Below are positions 17,969-26,053 of a stretch of 35,197 nt of DNA, piece by piece. Location of the stretch: assembly GCA_021323475.1 (NCBI GenBank), contig JAJQJM010000019.1, forward strand, positions 1 through 35,197. The letters run 5' to 3'. Every line of letters starts with the position of its first letter. The first letter of the stretch is position 1. Origin of the DNA: Vampirovibrio sp. Its GTDB lineage: Bacteria; Cyanobacteriota; Vampirovibrionia; Vampirovibrionales; Vampirovibrionaceae. The notes under the pieces were generated by a model. It was not told the origin of the DNA and made no database searches. It saw nothing but the letters and a program-made list of their open reading frames with translations. The position numbers and the translations under genes are program-made.

Positions 17969-18256
17969 ATGAATAACTCTCATGTACCAAACCCGGTTTT
18001 TTATCAGACATTATCCCCAGTAGAACAGAACTACTGGCATAAGCTAGCGGACGTCTTTCAAATGGTCTCAGCCCAAAAGCCGGAGAAAGGGATCAAGGCT
18101 CTCCTCCTTAGGGCAAGGATGGATGCGTTAACGACTGGAGTCAGCCTTGAGGAAGCTTTGAAAGCCGTCTACCAGGGTGCCAAGGAAAGAACAGAGCGGC
18201 GGGTGGCGCTATTGAGCCGCTGTCAGTTGCCCAAGCCTACGGATTCCCAACAATAG
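17969..18256 (+). CDS. small hypothetical protein, 95 residues
   Basis: The family is not recognised. The product is soluble and predicted helical (LSPVEQNYWHKLADVFQMV, GIKALLLRARMDALTTG, LEEALKAVYQGAKERTERR), with no motif I can name. The ATG at 17969 has no strong Shine-Dalgarno site. TATATT (17897) and TATAGT (17908) upstream are possible -10 boxes. It ends 19 nt before the convergent nucleoside deoxyribosyltransferase-like gene. Confidence 0.6.
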   Translation: MNNSHVPNPVFYQTLSPVEQNYWHKLADVFQMVSAQKPEKGIKALLLRARMDALTTGVSLEEALKAVYQGAKERTERRVALLSRCQLPKPTDSQQ

Positions 18257-18274
18257 CCGGATGAATACGAACGC

Positions 18275-18796
18275 CTATAGCTTGTGGGTCACGTAAAAGC
18301 GGTTCAGGATGGGAATCAGGCGGTCGGGGAACAACTCGTCATCATGGGGCGTAATCACCACGCGTGAACAAACGTGCGGTGAGGTCATGCGCACCAGACT
18401 GCCGGATCGGAGCAACGTAGGTTCCAGTGTATTCTGAATCGCCACCACATTCGTGCGACGACCCAGGGCATAACCCACCTCATACGCGGTCAACGGATCA
18501 AAATCCTCGCCGTAAAACACAGCTATTACTAAATTGGCCCGGTTCAGCGAGTCCATGCAGGCTTCAGTCATGTACTGATCCAGATTTCCCTCATGGCAAC
18601 CCTGCTCAGCCAATTCGGGGCGCGGCTGCCAATCCCGCAGGCACCCTTGGGCGGCCAACTCTTCCACGGCCTCTTCCGGCATAAACAAGGGGTAATTATA
18701 GGAGCGCACCAGCTTGGCCAAACGCTGGTTAAACGCCCGTTCTTCGGGGCGTTCAAAGGGAGCGGCCAAATAAACCAGTTCTGTCAGGCGAAGCAT
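18275..18796 (-). CDS. nucleoside 2-deoxyribosyltransferase-like protein
   Basis: Family that cleaves or exchanges the base of (deoxy)nucleosides or nucleotides, with a Glu nucleophile. The 173-residue protein opens with VYLAAPFERPEERAFNQRLA and has the diagnostic DPLTAYEVGYALGRRTNVVAI block (Asp100, Glu106). A middle MDSLNRANLVIAVFYGEDFD matches the D-x-x-x-I-x-x-A-D-x-V-I-A helix-strand. The insert at residues 45-70 (two Cys, GCLRDW and GCHEGN) is less usual. Whether it is a transferase or a nucleotide hydrolase cannot be read from sequence. No Shine-Dalgarno site stands out at the ATG. Confidence 0.83.
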   Translation of the reverse strand: MLRLTELVYLAAPFERPEERAFNQRLAKLVRSYNYPLFMPEEAVEELAAQGCLRDWQPRPELAEQGCHEGNLDQYMTEACMDSLNRANLVIAVFYGEDFDPLTAYEVGYALGRRTNVVAIQNTLEPTLLRSGSLVRMTSPHVCSRVVITPHDDELFPDRLIPILNRFYVTHKL

Positions 18797-18990
18797 AATG
18801 CTAGGGAGCTTACTAAAAAAAGCGCCGCTTGCAAATGGGATTTTGTAATCGAATCTCTACAGCCTCTCAGGGCAGCTCATTAATATTTCTTCACAATTAA
18901 GGCAATTCCACCCATTTGTTTGTTTTTATTTTTTTAGATCTTGGTTTGATGGGAAGAGAAGTTTGGTGGAAGAGTAGAGGATGGTAGTGT

Positions 18991-19230
18991 ATGAACGGTT
19001 CGTTGGATTTTCTTCTGTCGCCGGAAGAGAAGAGTTTTCTCCAGGCGGCCAATAAACAGTTAAGACCCCAGGTATTCACGGCGGATGGAATTTTCAAAAG
19101 CGCGTTGGAAGTGCATGCCAGCACCTTCCCAACCATTGATTATTCCTTTAAAAACGCTCCGGGTGTGCTGCACGATATTATCAGCCTGTTATCCTGCCAT
19201 GTGCGGGAATTTTCCGGAAGCCGGGCATAA
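18991..19230 (+). CDS. small hypothetical protein, 79 residues
   Basis: The family is not recognised. The product reads like a real soluble protein (LDFLLSPEEKSFLQAANKQL, FPTIDYSFKNAPGVLHDIISLL) with no membrane segment. GTAGAGG lies about 11 bases before the ATG at 18991. The terminator at 19299-19335 could end its transcript. Confidence is limited because of length. Confidence 0.5.
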   Translation: MNGSLDFLLSPEEKSFLQAANKQLRPQVFTADGIFKSALEVHASTFPTIDYSFKNAPGVLHDIISLLSCHVREFSGSRA

Positions 19231-19298
19231 AAAAATAAGCTCCGGCCTCGCCATGCCAGGGAAGAGTCAGGATGGAAAAATATAAGCTTAAAGAATTG

Positions 19299-19335
19299 GA
19301 GCCTCATTTTCCGTAAACAGAAGATGAGGCTTTTC
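19299..19335 (+). terminator. intrinsic terminator
   Basis: GCCTCAT (19301-19307) pairs with ATGAGGC (19324-19330), loop 16 nt that can be shortened by extra pairs, followed by TTTTC. It lies 70 nt after the 79-residue gene. Confidence 0.55.
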
Positions 19336-19344
19336 ATTCAGGCG

Positions 19345-19464
19345 TCAGTCAGGCGCATCCAAGCCGCCCATGCACTTGGGGCAGGAAATATCGCACCTCG
19401 CTTTAACCGCTGAGTTCTCGACAAACTGCGCAGGTTTTCCACGATTGCGACTACCCTGAATCAT
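19345..19464 (-). CDS. possible 39-residue Cys-containing microprotein
   Basis: An open frame of 39 codons on the minus strand, ATG complement at 19462-19464, stop TGA complement at 19345-19347. The end of the product reads RCDISCPKCMGGLDAPD, with three Cys (24, 28, 31) as in half of a zinc ribbon. GGAAGG lies only two bases before the ATG, which is close for a Shine-Dalgarno site. It is divergent from hom. It may be a chance frame. Confidence 0.3.
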   Translation of the reverse strand: MIQGSRNRGKPAQFVENSAVKARCDISCPKCMGGLDAPD

Positions 19465-19473
19465 GGCCTTCCG

Positions 19474-19502
19474 TTGCTGTGACTCCCGGCTGTGACTATG
19501 GT
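19474..19502 (+). promoter_or_regulatory. candidate promoter of hom-thrC
   Basis: TTGCTG at 19474-19479 and TATGGT at 19497-19502, spaced 17 bp. Transcription would begin near 19510, leaving about 30 nt of leader with AGGAG before the ATG at 19540. Confidence 0.5.
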
Positions 19503-19539
19503 AGGATTTTCAAGTCACCGTCTCTCAGGAGTTATCCCC

Positions 19540-20874
19540 ATGTCATCCCTTCCCAGCCAAGCCCTGCCCCACCAGAATGCTTCGGGGGCAGACAACCAGA
19601 CCACCGAAAAACAAGTTGTGATTGGCATGATTGGCTTGGGTACCGTGGGTTCGGGCGTGTTTAAAATTTTCCGGGACCACTCCGATATCTTCTTTCAGAA
19701 AATTGCGGTGCGGGACACCAAAAAGAACCGTAACATCACCGATTTGGATAACGATTTACTGTCTCAAGACCCGTTTGAAGTGGTCCGGGACCCGGAAACA
19801 AACGTGGTCGTCGAATTAATGGGCGGCGCGGATCTGGCGCGGGAACTCGTAACCGAGGCATTGAACAACGGCAAGCACGTGGTCACTGCCAACAAGGAGC
19901 TGATTGCCAAATACGGCCCGGAACTCTTTGATTTGGCCCGCAAGAACAACGTGCGTATACTGTTTGAAGGCGCGGTGGCAGGCGGCATCCCCATCATCAT
20001 GCCCCTGAAGCTCTCGTTGGGCGCCAACAAGATTCAGGAAATCGCCGGTATTTTGAACGGCACCACCAATTACATCCTCACCAAGATGACCCAGGAAGGC
20101 TGGAGCTTTGAGCAGGCCCTGGCCGAAGCTCAGGCCAAAGGTTTTGCCGAAGCCGATCCCACCAACGATGTGGAAGGCTTTGACGTGGGGTATAAAATTT
20201 CAGTGCTGTCCCTGATTGCATTCAAGCAGGTGGTTGATCCCTTATCTATTCACCGGGAAGGAATTACCCGCATTACGGCGGAAGATATCCAGACCGCGCG
20301 GGAACTGGGCCATGTCATCAAGCTGATCGGGCTTGCTAAAATGCAGGATGACGGACGTTTGGACGTACGGGTCCACCCCATGCTGGTTCCGGTGAATCAT
20401 CCGCTTTCCAACATCCAGAACGAATTTAACGCCATTTTCGTCAAGGGCGATGCGGTTGGCGATGTCATGTTCTACGGGCGCGGCGCCGGGGAAATGCCTA
20501 CGGCCAGCGCCGTTGCGGCGGATATTCTGGCGATTGCCACCGGCCTGCTAAAGGGAAATGAGCCAATCCCGTCCATGATTATCGATCCGGCCACCCCGGC
20601 TAAATTGCTCCCGGTGGGGGAAACCCGGAACAAATATTATTTACGCCTGAATACGCATGATCGCCCCAAGGTGATTGGGCATTTGGGCAACGCCTGCGGG
20701 GATGCGGGCGTGTCGTTGGAAGCGGTGATGCAGAAGGGCATTAATCCCGACGGGACGGCTTCCATCGTACTGTTAACGCAAGAAGTCACGGAAAAGCAGA
20801 TGAATCAGGCCTTGGAAACCATCCGAAACCAGGAAAGCACCCAGGCCATCGGCTGCTTGTTGAGGGTACTGTAA
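19540..20874 (+). CDS. hom: homoserine dehydrogenase
   Basis: NAD(P)-dependent reduction of aspartate semialdehyde to homoserine, the branch point to threonine and methionine. The 444-residue protein has the Rossmann motif IGMIGLGTVGSG (residues about 28-39), ANKELIAKYG, the catalytic domain signature GILNGTTNYILTKM and EADPTNDVEGFDVGYK, and a C-terminal ACT domain (from about HDRPKVIGHLG) typical of feedback-regulated single-function enzymes. I start it at the ATG at 19540, preceded by AGGAG at about ten bases; in-frame GTG/ATG codons at 19492/19498 overlap the candidate -10 box. It overlaps thrC by one base. Confidence 0.96.
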   Translation: MSSLPSQALPHQNASGADNQTTEKQVVIGMIGLGTVGSGVFKIFRDHSDIFFQKIAVRDTKKNRNITDLDNDLLSQDPFEVVRDPETNVVVELMGGADLARELVTEALNNGKHVVTANKELIAKYGPELFDLARKNNVRILFEGAVAGGIPIIMPLKLSLGANKIQEIAGILNGTTNYILTKMTQEGWSFEQALAEAQAKGFAEADPTNDVEGFDVGYKISVLSLIAFKQVVDPLSIHREGITRITAEDIQTARELGHVIKLIGLAKMQDDGRLDVRVHPMLVPVNHPLSNIQNEFNAIFVKGDAVGDVMFYGRGAGEMPTASAVAADILAIATGLLKGNEPIPSMIIDPATPAKLLPVGETRNKYYLRLNTHDRPKVIGHLGNACGDAGVSLEAVMQKGINPDGTASIVLLTQEVTEKQMNQALETIRNQESTQAIGCLLRVL

Positions 20875-21941
20875 TGGCAGGCATTTTAGAGCGTTACCGC
20901 AAATTTTACGATTTCGGGGACGATTTCCCGATCATCAGTCTGGAAGAAGGCAACACACCGCTTATTCCGGCCAAGCAAGTGGCTGAGGCCGTAATGCAGA
21001 AGTCCGGTAAACGCGGCATTCGGATCTTCCTGAAGTTTGAAGGCTTAAACCCGACCGGCAGTTTCAAGGATCGAGGCATGACCTATGCGGTATCTCAAGC
21101 CGTGGCGGAAGGGCATACCCACATCATTTGCGCCAGCACCGGCAATACCAGCGCAGCGGCGGCGGCCTACGGCGCTCGTGCCGGGTTGAAAACCCTGATC
21201 ATCCTGCCGGGCGGCAAAGTGGCGCTCGGTAAGCTTTCGCAGGCCATTTTGTACGGCGCGTCCATTGTGGAAATCGATGGAAACTTCGATCAGGCGCTGG
21301 ATATCGTGCGGGATTTGGGCGCCACCGGCAAGGTGTGCATCGTGAATTCCATCAACCCCTACCGGCTGCAGGGCCAAAAAACCGGCGCATTCGAAGTGTG
21401 TGACGTGCTGGGCGAGGCCCCGGACGATCTGTACATTCCGGTGGGCAACGCGGGTAATATTACCGCCTACTGGATGGGCTTTAAAGAGTACGCGGACAAG
21501 GGAATTACCCAAAAACGCCCACGCATGAACGGATACGAGGCCGAAGGCTCGGCGGCGATTGTGTTTAAACGCAAAATCGAGAAGCCGGAAACATTGGCCA
21601 CCGCCATTCGCATTGGCAACCCGGCCAGTTGGCAGGCTGCCGAAGCCGCACGGGACGAATCCGGCGGGCGGATTGACTGTGTAACGGATGATCAGATTGT
21701 GGCCGCCTACCAGTTCCTGGCTGCCAAAGAAGGTGTGTTCTGTGAGCCTTCTAGCGCTGCCAGCATAGCCGGTCTGTTTAAAGCCTGCGAACTGGATCAG
21801 GTCAAGGAAAACAGCACCATTGTGTGTGTGCTCACCGGAAACGGCCTGAAAGATCCCGAATCCGCCATCAAGTTCGGCAACCCGGAACGCGCTCAACTTC
21901 CGGCGGAGTCCGCCAAAGTTGCGGAGTTCTTTCAGCTGTAG
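20874..21941 (+). CDS. thrC: threonine synthase
   Basis: PLP enzyme that turns O-phosphohomoserine into threonine. The 355-residue protein has NPTGSFKDRGM with the PLP lysine Lys65, ASTGNTSAAAAAYGARAG, and the phosphate-binding glycine loop VGNAGNITAYW. It is of the short class found in bacteria and archaea. Its ATG shares one base with the hom stop (TAATG), with GAGGG about eight bases before it, so translation is probably coupled. A terminator follows. Confidence 0.96.
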   Translation: MAGILERYRKFYDFGDDFPIISLEEGNTPLIPAKQVAEAVMQKSGKRGIRIFLKFEGLNPTGSFKDRGMTYAVSQAVAEGHTHIICASTGNTSAAAAAYGARAGLKTLIILPGGKVALGKLSQAILYGASIVEIDGNFDQALDIVRDLGATGKVCIVNSINPYRLQGQKTGAFEVCDVLGEAPDDLYIPVGNAGNITAYWMGFKEYADKGITQKRPRMNGYEAEGSAAIVFKRKIEKPETLATAIRIGNPASWQAAEAARDESGGRIDCVTDDQIVAAYQFLAAKEGVFCEPSSAASIAGLFKACELDQVKENSTIVCVLTGNGLKDPESAIKFGNPERAQLPAESAKVAEFFQL

Positions 21942-21961
21942 ATTACCGATCAACGCTTCAA

Positions 21962-22000
21962 TTAAAAGCCACCCTTTGTTCATCACGGGTGGCTTTTAAA
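21962..22000 (+). terminator. intrinsic terminator after thrC
   Basis: AAAAGCCACCC (21964-21974) pairs perfectly with GGGTGGCTTTT (21987-21997), loop 12 nt, with T-run at the end of the stem. Confidence 0.88.
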
Positions 22001-22084
22001 TAGTCCTGGCTATTAGAGTGTCGCTCTTAAGGTATGAACGGAATATCGAACCTTGGCCAAGCAAAACCTTGCGAATAAGGCAAT

Positions 22085-22777
22085 TTAGTCATCAAATTGC
22101 AGATCGGAAATGCGCTCTCGCGTTTTGTTAATGCGGCAGGTGAATTCGCCGACATCCGGATGATTACGGCCGGCCACCTGGGCTTGTCGACGGGCACATT
22201 CCGCGTCCCGGTAAATATTCCATTGCTGATTGCTAGTATCCAATGTTTGTTTGGCGGCCGCCTGAGTCAAGGATTGCGAGGTCTGCTGCTCGGCTTTTTT
22301 CAGCAATCCCGCCAATTTATTTTCTTCCTGCTTCAGGCCACTTTGCAGACACTGGCTCATTTTACCCCACTCTCCCGGCTCAAACCGATCCCAACAGACA
22401 TCCACCGGATTGCGATCCACATCGTTGACCAAATGGATAAAGACCGCTTTCTGATCACTTTCCAGCAGACAGGTAAACCTCACGTTGGCAGGCCCGCTAT
22501 CTTTCCCCGTCCAGACGCCATGACCGGATAGCACGGTGCTGATAAACTGACTGCCCAGTTTGTCTTCGTACTTATCCTCTTGCAGATCCTCGTCCAACAG
22601 CTTCAGGCTCAAGAAATTGTCCGGGTTTTCCCGCTTGTAATACTGCTCGGCAAAACGTTGGCAAGTTGCCAGCGACGCACTTTCCGGCATATCAAGCGCA
22701 TCGGCAGCCTTAACCGCCCCAAATAGAACCCAGCCCACTACAGCCAGGATGGCGGTAAGCATCACCATGATTTTCAT
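22085..22777 (-). CDS. exported LprI-like (DUF1311) protein
   Basis: A 230-residue protein with an N-terminal signal/anchor segment (MKIMVMLTAILAVVGWVLFGAVKA, cleavage likely near AVKAAD). The C-terminal 70 residues match the lysozyme-inhibitor LprI-like N-terminal/DUF1311 pattern: W-x-x-YRDAECARRQAQVAG, a second Cys (EFTCRINKTRERISDL). The middle domain (residues about 40-150) is unknown and holds further Cys residues. I chose ATG at 22777 since GAGGAGGG stands immediately before it; an ATG five codons upstream overlaps that site. It lies 69 nt downstream of thrB on the same strand. Function as a lysozyme inhibitor is not shown. Confidence 0.75.
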   Translation of the reverse strand: MKIMVMLTAILAVVGWVLFGAVKAADALDMPESASLATCQRFAEQYYKRENPDNFLSLKLLDEDLQEDKYEDKLGSQFISTVLSGHGVWTGKDSGPANVRFTCLLESDQKAVFIHLVNDVDRNPVDVCWDRFEPGEWGKMSQCLQSGLKQEENKLAGLLKKAEQQTSQSLTQAAAKQTLDTSNQQWNIYRDAECARRQAQVAGRNHPDVGEFTCRINKTRERISDLQFDD

Positions 22778-22846
22778 GTTCCCTCCTCTCATTCGCTGAC
22801 GGCAGAGCCCTGTAATAATGATGACTTACGCTACTTACGCCTGTTA

Positions 22847-23764
22847 TTATTCGCGCAGCGCTCCGGCAATATCCAGCAGTTGGGCGCCATCCGTATCTAC
22901 GGTAACGTCATTCAGGACCATATCCCAACCCTCTTGCCGAATGAGCGTTTCCAGTTTTTCCAGCAGAAATGCATGCAGTACCGTCGGGTAAAAAACTGCC
23001 ATAGTCGAGCCGGAACCGCTGATAATCATGCCAAAGGCCCCGTCATCCATTACCAGCTTCTCAATGGCGTCATATTCCCGGATTAATTGGCGGCGGTACG
23101 GCTGATGCAGGCGATCTTGCAAACTGGCCCGCAACGCATCCGGATCCTCTCGCAACAGGGCATAGGTCAAAACGCTGGCCTTCCGCAGGTTAAAAATGGA
23201 ATCCTCCAGCGAAACCGTTTTCGGTAAAATTCGGCGGGCCTCTTCCGTCATCACGGTATAGGAGGGACTCAGCACCATCACCCGCCATTCCATCGGCCAA
23301 GGCATTATGTAAGGGGCCGTATCATACAACACTACGCCGCCCAGCAAGGCAGGCGCCACGTTATCAGGATGCCCTTCCATGCGGATGGCCATATCCAGCA
23401 ACTGATTTGTCTGGAATGGCTCACCTAAAAACTGGTTGGCCGCCACCAACCCGGCCACAATGGCGGTGGAGCTACTTCCAAGCCCGCGAGCGACCGGAAT
23501 ATCGGCCTCCACGGTCATGTCAAAACAGGGCCTCTGTCGGCCAGCCTGTTGGTACAAATGCTCCATTGCCCGAAAGAGAATATTGGCGCCTGGGGCCTCC
23601 CCGGTTAACACGCTGGTATCCGCAGAGCCGGACTTGGCGAATCTCAGGGCATCCTGCTCCGCCTCTTTGAAGTGGAAGCGGTTATACAGGGTGACAGCCA
23701 TGCCAAAACTATCGAAACCAGGGCCCATATTGGCAATGGTAGCCGGGACGCGAACCGTGAACAT
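22847..23764 (-). CDS. thrB: homoserine kinase
   Basis: GHMP-family kinase that phosphorylates homoserine for threonine synthase. The 305-residue protein starts MFTVRVPATIANMGPGFDSFG and has the ATP loop PVARGLGSSSTAIVAG (residues about 91-106) and the C-terminal GMIISGSGSTMAVF motif 3. AAGGGA lies about nine bases before the ATG. It completes the threonine branch with hom and thrC but is on the opposite strand, about 900 bp from thrC, so it is controlled separately. Confidence 0.96.
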   Translation of the reverse strand: MFTVRVPATIANMGPGFDSFGMAVTLYNRFHFKEAEQDALRFAKSGSADTSVLTGEAPGANILFRAMEHLYQQAGRQRPCFDMTVEADIPVARGLGSSSTAIVAGLVAANQFLGEPFQTNQLLDMAIRMEGHPDNVAPALLGGVVLYDTAPYIMPWPMEWRVMVLSPSYTVMTEEARRILPKTVSLEDSIFNLRKASVLTYALLREDPDALRASLQDRLHQPYRRQLIREYDAIEKLVMDDGAFGMIISGSGSTMAVFYPTVLHAFLLEKLETLIRQEGWDMVLNDVTVDTDGAQLLDIAGALRE

Positions 23765-23908
23765 GCGAGGGATTCCCTTGACAGATGCTTGATATCAGTT
23801 TACCTGAATTTATCCCGCAACCCAATAGCAGAGCTGCTTCAAATCAGTCCTGACGCCTGAGTAACCGCTTCCCCGGAAGCACGGCAGTAACCCGGCAGAG
23901 GCTTGCCC

Positions 23909-24023
23909 TACCCGTCTCTGGGCTAATTCCGAAGTAATACGGTTCAGGTAGCAGCTGAGGTTAAACCTACCCGTGTGGGTAGTATAAATCGTTCTTAAAA
24001 TATCGACACACGGGTAATATGAT
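23909..24023. promoter_or_regulatory. TACCCGT motif cluster and palindromes upstream of RNA unit 1
   Basis: TACCCGT occurs at 23909-23915 and 23968-23974 and inverted (ACGGGTA) at 24010-24016. TACCC-GTGT-GGGTA at 23968-23981 is a palindrome, and TACCCGTGTG (23968-23977) is repeated inverted as CACACGGGTA (24007-24016), just before TATGAT at 24018-24023. This is the layout of a repressor or activator site; the regulator is unknown. Confidence 0.45.
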
Positions 24024-24054
24024 AAATCCTTAAAAAAACATAACATTAATTTAC

Positions 24055-24150
24055 TGAAACAAGTTTAAACCCTATAGCTCAAACGTACTTTCCACGCTTT
24101 ACCACTCGTACCCTTTACGGTTTTTTACCGTAAAGGGATTTTTCTTTTTA
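24055..24150 (+). ncRNA. small-RNA-like repeat unit, copy 1
   Basis: First of three related units. From TGAAACAAG (24055) it matches copy 2, and the stretch 24075-24109 (TAGCTCAAACGTACTTTCC and 16 more bases) is identical to 24682-24716. It ends in a strong intrinsic terminator: CCCTTTACGGT (24111-24121) pairs with ACCGTAAAGGG (24127-24137), followed by ATTTTTCTTTTT. No open frame fits. TATGAT at 24018 is a possible -10 box, but its distance to the core is larger than in copies 2 and 3, so the 5' end is uncertain. Confidence 0.6.
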
Positions 24151-24649
24151 TTGCCTATATCGACACGGATAAACTCGCTGAATTCAGCGCACAGGGATGC
24201 AACCCCTTCTGTCGCAAACGTAACTGATCCCTTATTTGTTGTATGAAATTTGTATATGAACCCGTTGTGAGAGAAAAATCATTTATCTGAGCAGAGAATA
24301 TGACAAAGCCGTAACGAATTCAATGGCTTGATTTATTTTGAAAAAGTCATCCATTAATAAGGCAGAGCTTTAGTTAGGCGGACACATTCAGTTTCCACTC
24401 ATCCATATTAATTTTTAACGGAATCATCCCCGGCCAACCTATCATTTGACCTTCCCCCTGCGCAGAAATGACAAGTATCTATCTTGAAAATTGATTGGGT
24501 TGTACCAGAATGGATGACTTCTTTTTTTAATTTATTTCTCAGCCATACAACACCAGTTAGCTTGGCGCTTTAGCCAACCATATTCCCCTTTTTCACAAGA
24601 CTGTTTAATTATAGTAACTTGGGTAATAGAGGCAGTTTGGCAAACCCGA

Positions 24650-24655
24650 TATGAT
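24650..24655 (+). promoter_or_regulatory. -10 box TATGAT of RNA unit 2
   Basis: TATGAT nine bases before the conserved TGAAACAAG of copy 2. The same hexamer precedes copies 1 (24018) and 3 (25026). No convincing -35 hexamer is seen. Confidence 0.4.
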
Positions 24656-24661
24656 ACTTAC

Positions 24662-24743
24662 ATTGAAACAAGCTTCAATTTTAGCTCAAACGTACTTTCC
24701 ACGCTTTACCACTCGTGCCCTTTACTTGTGTAAAGGGTTTTTT
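24662..24743 (+). ncRNA. small-RNA-like repeat unit, copy 2
   Basis: Predicted RNA of about 80 nt. Shares TGAAACAAG and a 35-nt identical core (24682-24716) with copy 1, then an 8-bp terminator stem CCCTTTAC (24718-24725)/GTAAAGGG (24730-24737) with a 4-nt loop and six T. TATGAT at 24650 would start transcription near 24662. Confidence 0.65.
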
Positions 24744-25025
24744 ATTATGTGGATATGTCTCTGGAGCAGCGTTTTTACCGTAGCTCAACTAGGCCAAGCC
24801 AGGGTTTAGTCAACCGATTAATGTATACCGGATTTCGGGAACAAATTCCGAAAGCCCTAAATTCAACGCCTTTTCGGAAAGCGAAAGGAATGAGTATAAC
24901 TTTTTTTCTAGACCAATTGGCTGAGATTAAAACCGGGAGTACATAGCTCTGCCCCTCCACGGTCTATGAAACATTTCTTAAAAAATTTCCACCATGAGCT
25001 AATAGTGAAGCCTGAGGCCAAAACG

Positions 25026-25031
25026 TATGAT
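25026..25031 (+). promoter_or_regulatory. -10 box TATGAT of RNA unit 3
   Basis: TATGAT followed by AAAT, as at copy 1; 18 nt of sequence separate it from TAGCTC of copy 3. The -35 region (TAGTGA, 25003) is weak. Confidence 0.4.
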
Positions 25032-25037
25032 AAATAA

Positions 25038-25115
25038 ACTGATTACCTTTAGCTCAACTACTTTCCACGCTTATCAATTGCGCCCTTTACGACCTTCGTA
25101 AAGGGCTTTTCCTTT
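25038..25115 (+). ncRNA. small-RNA-like repeat unit, copy 3
   Basis: More divergent copy: TAGCTCAA (25050-25057) and TACTTTCCACGCTT (25059-25072) are kept, the rest of the core differs. The terminator stem is GCCCTTTACGA (25082-25092) with TCGTAAAGGGC (25096-25106), then TTTTCCTTTT. Relative to copy 1 the upper stem changes from G-C pairs to A-T pairs but still pairs, which supports a selected RNA structure. Confidence 0.6.
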
Positions 25116-25151
25116 TGTAAAGTGCGTCCAGTGCAAGTAATTCGTCTTCAA

Positions 25152-25508
25152 CTATTCCGATGCACTTTGGCGCTCATCATAAACGTTTAAAGCCAAATCA
25201 ATCAGATCCTGAAAGGCTTGCCGGGCTTTTTCATCCCCATATCCATCCCGGTAATCGGCCATAAAAAGCCCGACCAAACCAGCCAGCGACTCAAACACAG
25301 CCTGGCTATCCACTTCGTCATCCTCATCCGTACAGTTTTCCAGAAGCAGGGGGTATAGTTCCGCGATAATTTCAGCGGCCAACTCGCTTTCAAAGGGTTT
25401 TGTAGAGCGTTCGGCCGTGCCTTTTTTCTGCACAAACGCATCATTACCCTGGCCACTGATGCTTACAGGCTTGCCCTTTTCACGTCCCGGTGGTTTTGTG
25501 GATGACAT
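25152..25508 (-). CDS. small hypothetical acidic protein, 118 residues
   Basis: The family is not recognised. The product has a polar, Lys/Ser-rich N-terminal third (SSTKPPGREKGKPVSISGQG) and an acidic helical remainder (ELAAEIIAELYPLLLENCTDEDDEVD, SLAGLVGLFMADYRDGYG). There is no signal peptide. I chose the ATG at 25508 because GGGGAGGA lies about five bases before it; an in-frame ATG about eight to ten codons upstream would put that site inside the gene. Confidence 0.65.
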   Translation of the reverse strand: MSSTKPPGREKGKPVSISGQGNDAFVQKKGTAERSTKPFESELAAEIIAELYPLLLENCTDEDDEVDSQAVFESLAGLVGLFMADYRDGYGDEKARQAFQDLIDLALNVYDERQSASE

Positions 25509-26053
25509 TGCTTCCTCCCCGCTTCCATACATCCGAGTCAAATTCTAGCTCAGTTTATCCTGTTTGCATGGTTAAGGGAAGCGCGAAACCCGGGAGCCGT
25601 ATATTATGCCTTACTTGAATTTCACCCCTTGCTATCGATAGCTCACCGCAAACATTCATAGACAATCATGGCGTATTGCATAGTGATTTGCATCCGCTTG
25701 TAAACAGAAGGATTTCTTTATGTCTGAATGCTCTGTGCCCTAGCCTGTGCATGCATTGGATATTTTTCTCCGTCTTTCAAGTCTGTTCAGGGCCTCATCC
25801 CGCTTTATCAATACGGTCGAGATTAAAAGGATTGTTCACCCACAAGCGCTTTGTGGCATGCGCAGGGAAGTAACTGGGCAACCGGCTTGGCTAAGCAATT
25901 TTGAGCTTTTGATTTTTTTTATATCTATATAACGTATTGCCTTGTCCTTGGCATGCGTAAAACGAGTTTTACTGACTGTTTATTTAGAGTCGTGCAAATT
26001 CGACGTATCGCGCAAGCGTCGTTTTCGGTATCGCATTGAAGGAGAGAAGTAGT
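25509..26053. other. intergenic region with an operator-like palindrome
   Basis: About 545 nt without a credible gene. GTAAAAC-GA-GTTTTAC at 25957-25972 is a perfect palindrome about 80 nt before the next gene, suitable as an operator. Nothing else recognised. Confidence 0.4.

Larger units (their letters stand above)
23765..25151. other. 1.4-kb gene-poor region holding three RNA-like units
   Basis: Between thrB and the 118-residue minus-strand gene I see no convincing protein gene. An open frame at 24749-24946 begins right behind the copy 2 terminator and lacks a Shine-Dalgarno site or family likeness. The region holds the TACCCGT cluster and the three repeat units described separately; the spacers (about 500 and 280 nt) are AT-rich and otherwise featureless. 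Confidence 0.6.

Noticed and set aside
21045-21986. 313-codon minus-strand frame opposite thrC
   Set aside because: Shadow of thrC arising from its codon bias; it crosses the thrC terminator and shows no domain.
24749-24946. 65-codon frame after RNA unit 2
   Set aside because: Starts inside the tail of a terminator, no Shine-Dalgarno site, composition not protein-like; the complementary frame is equally open.
24055-25115. The three repeat units as a CRISPR array
   Set aside because: Spacing is hundreds of bases and irregular, copies are unequal and each ends in a terminator; no cas gene.
24055-25115. The repeat units as a mobile element or its ends
   Set aside because: All copies are in the same orientation, with no target duplications or transposase.
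25676-25932. Short plus-strand frames in the 25.5-26.0 kb gap
   Set aside because: Overlapping frames of random-looking composition with no Shine-Dalgarno site.
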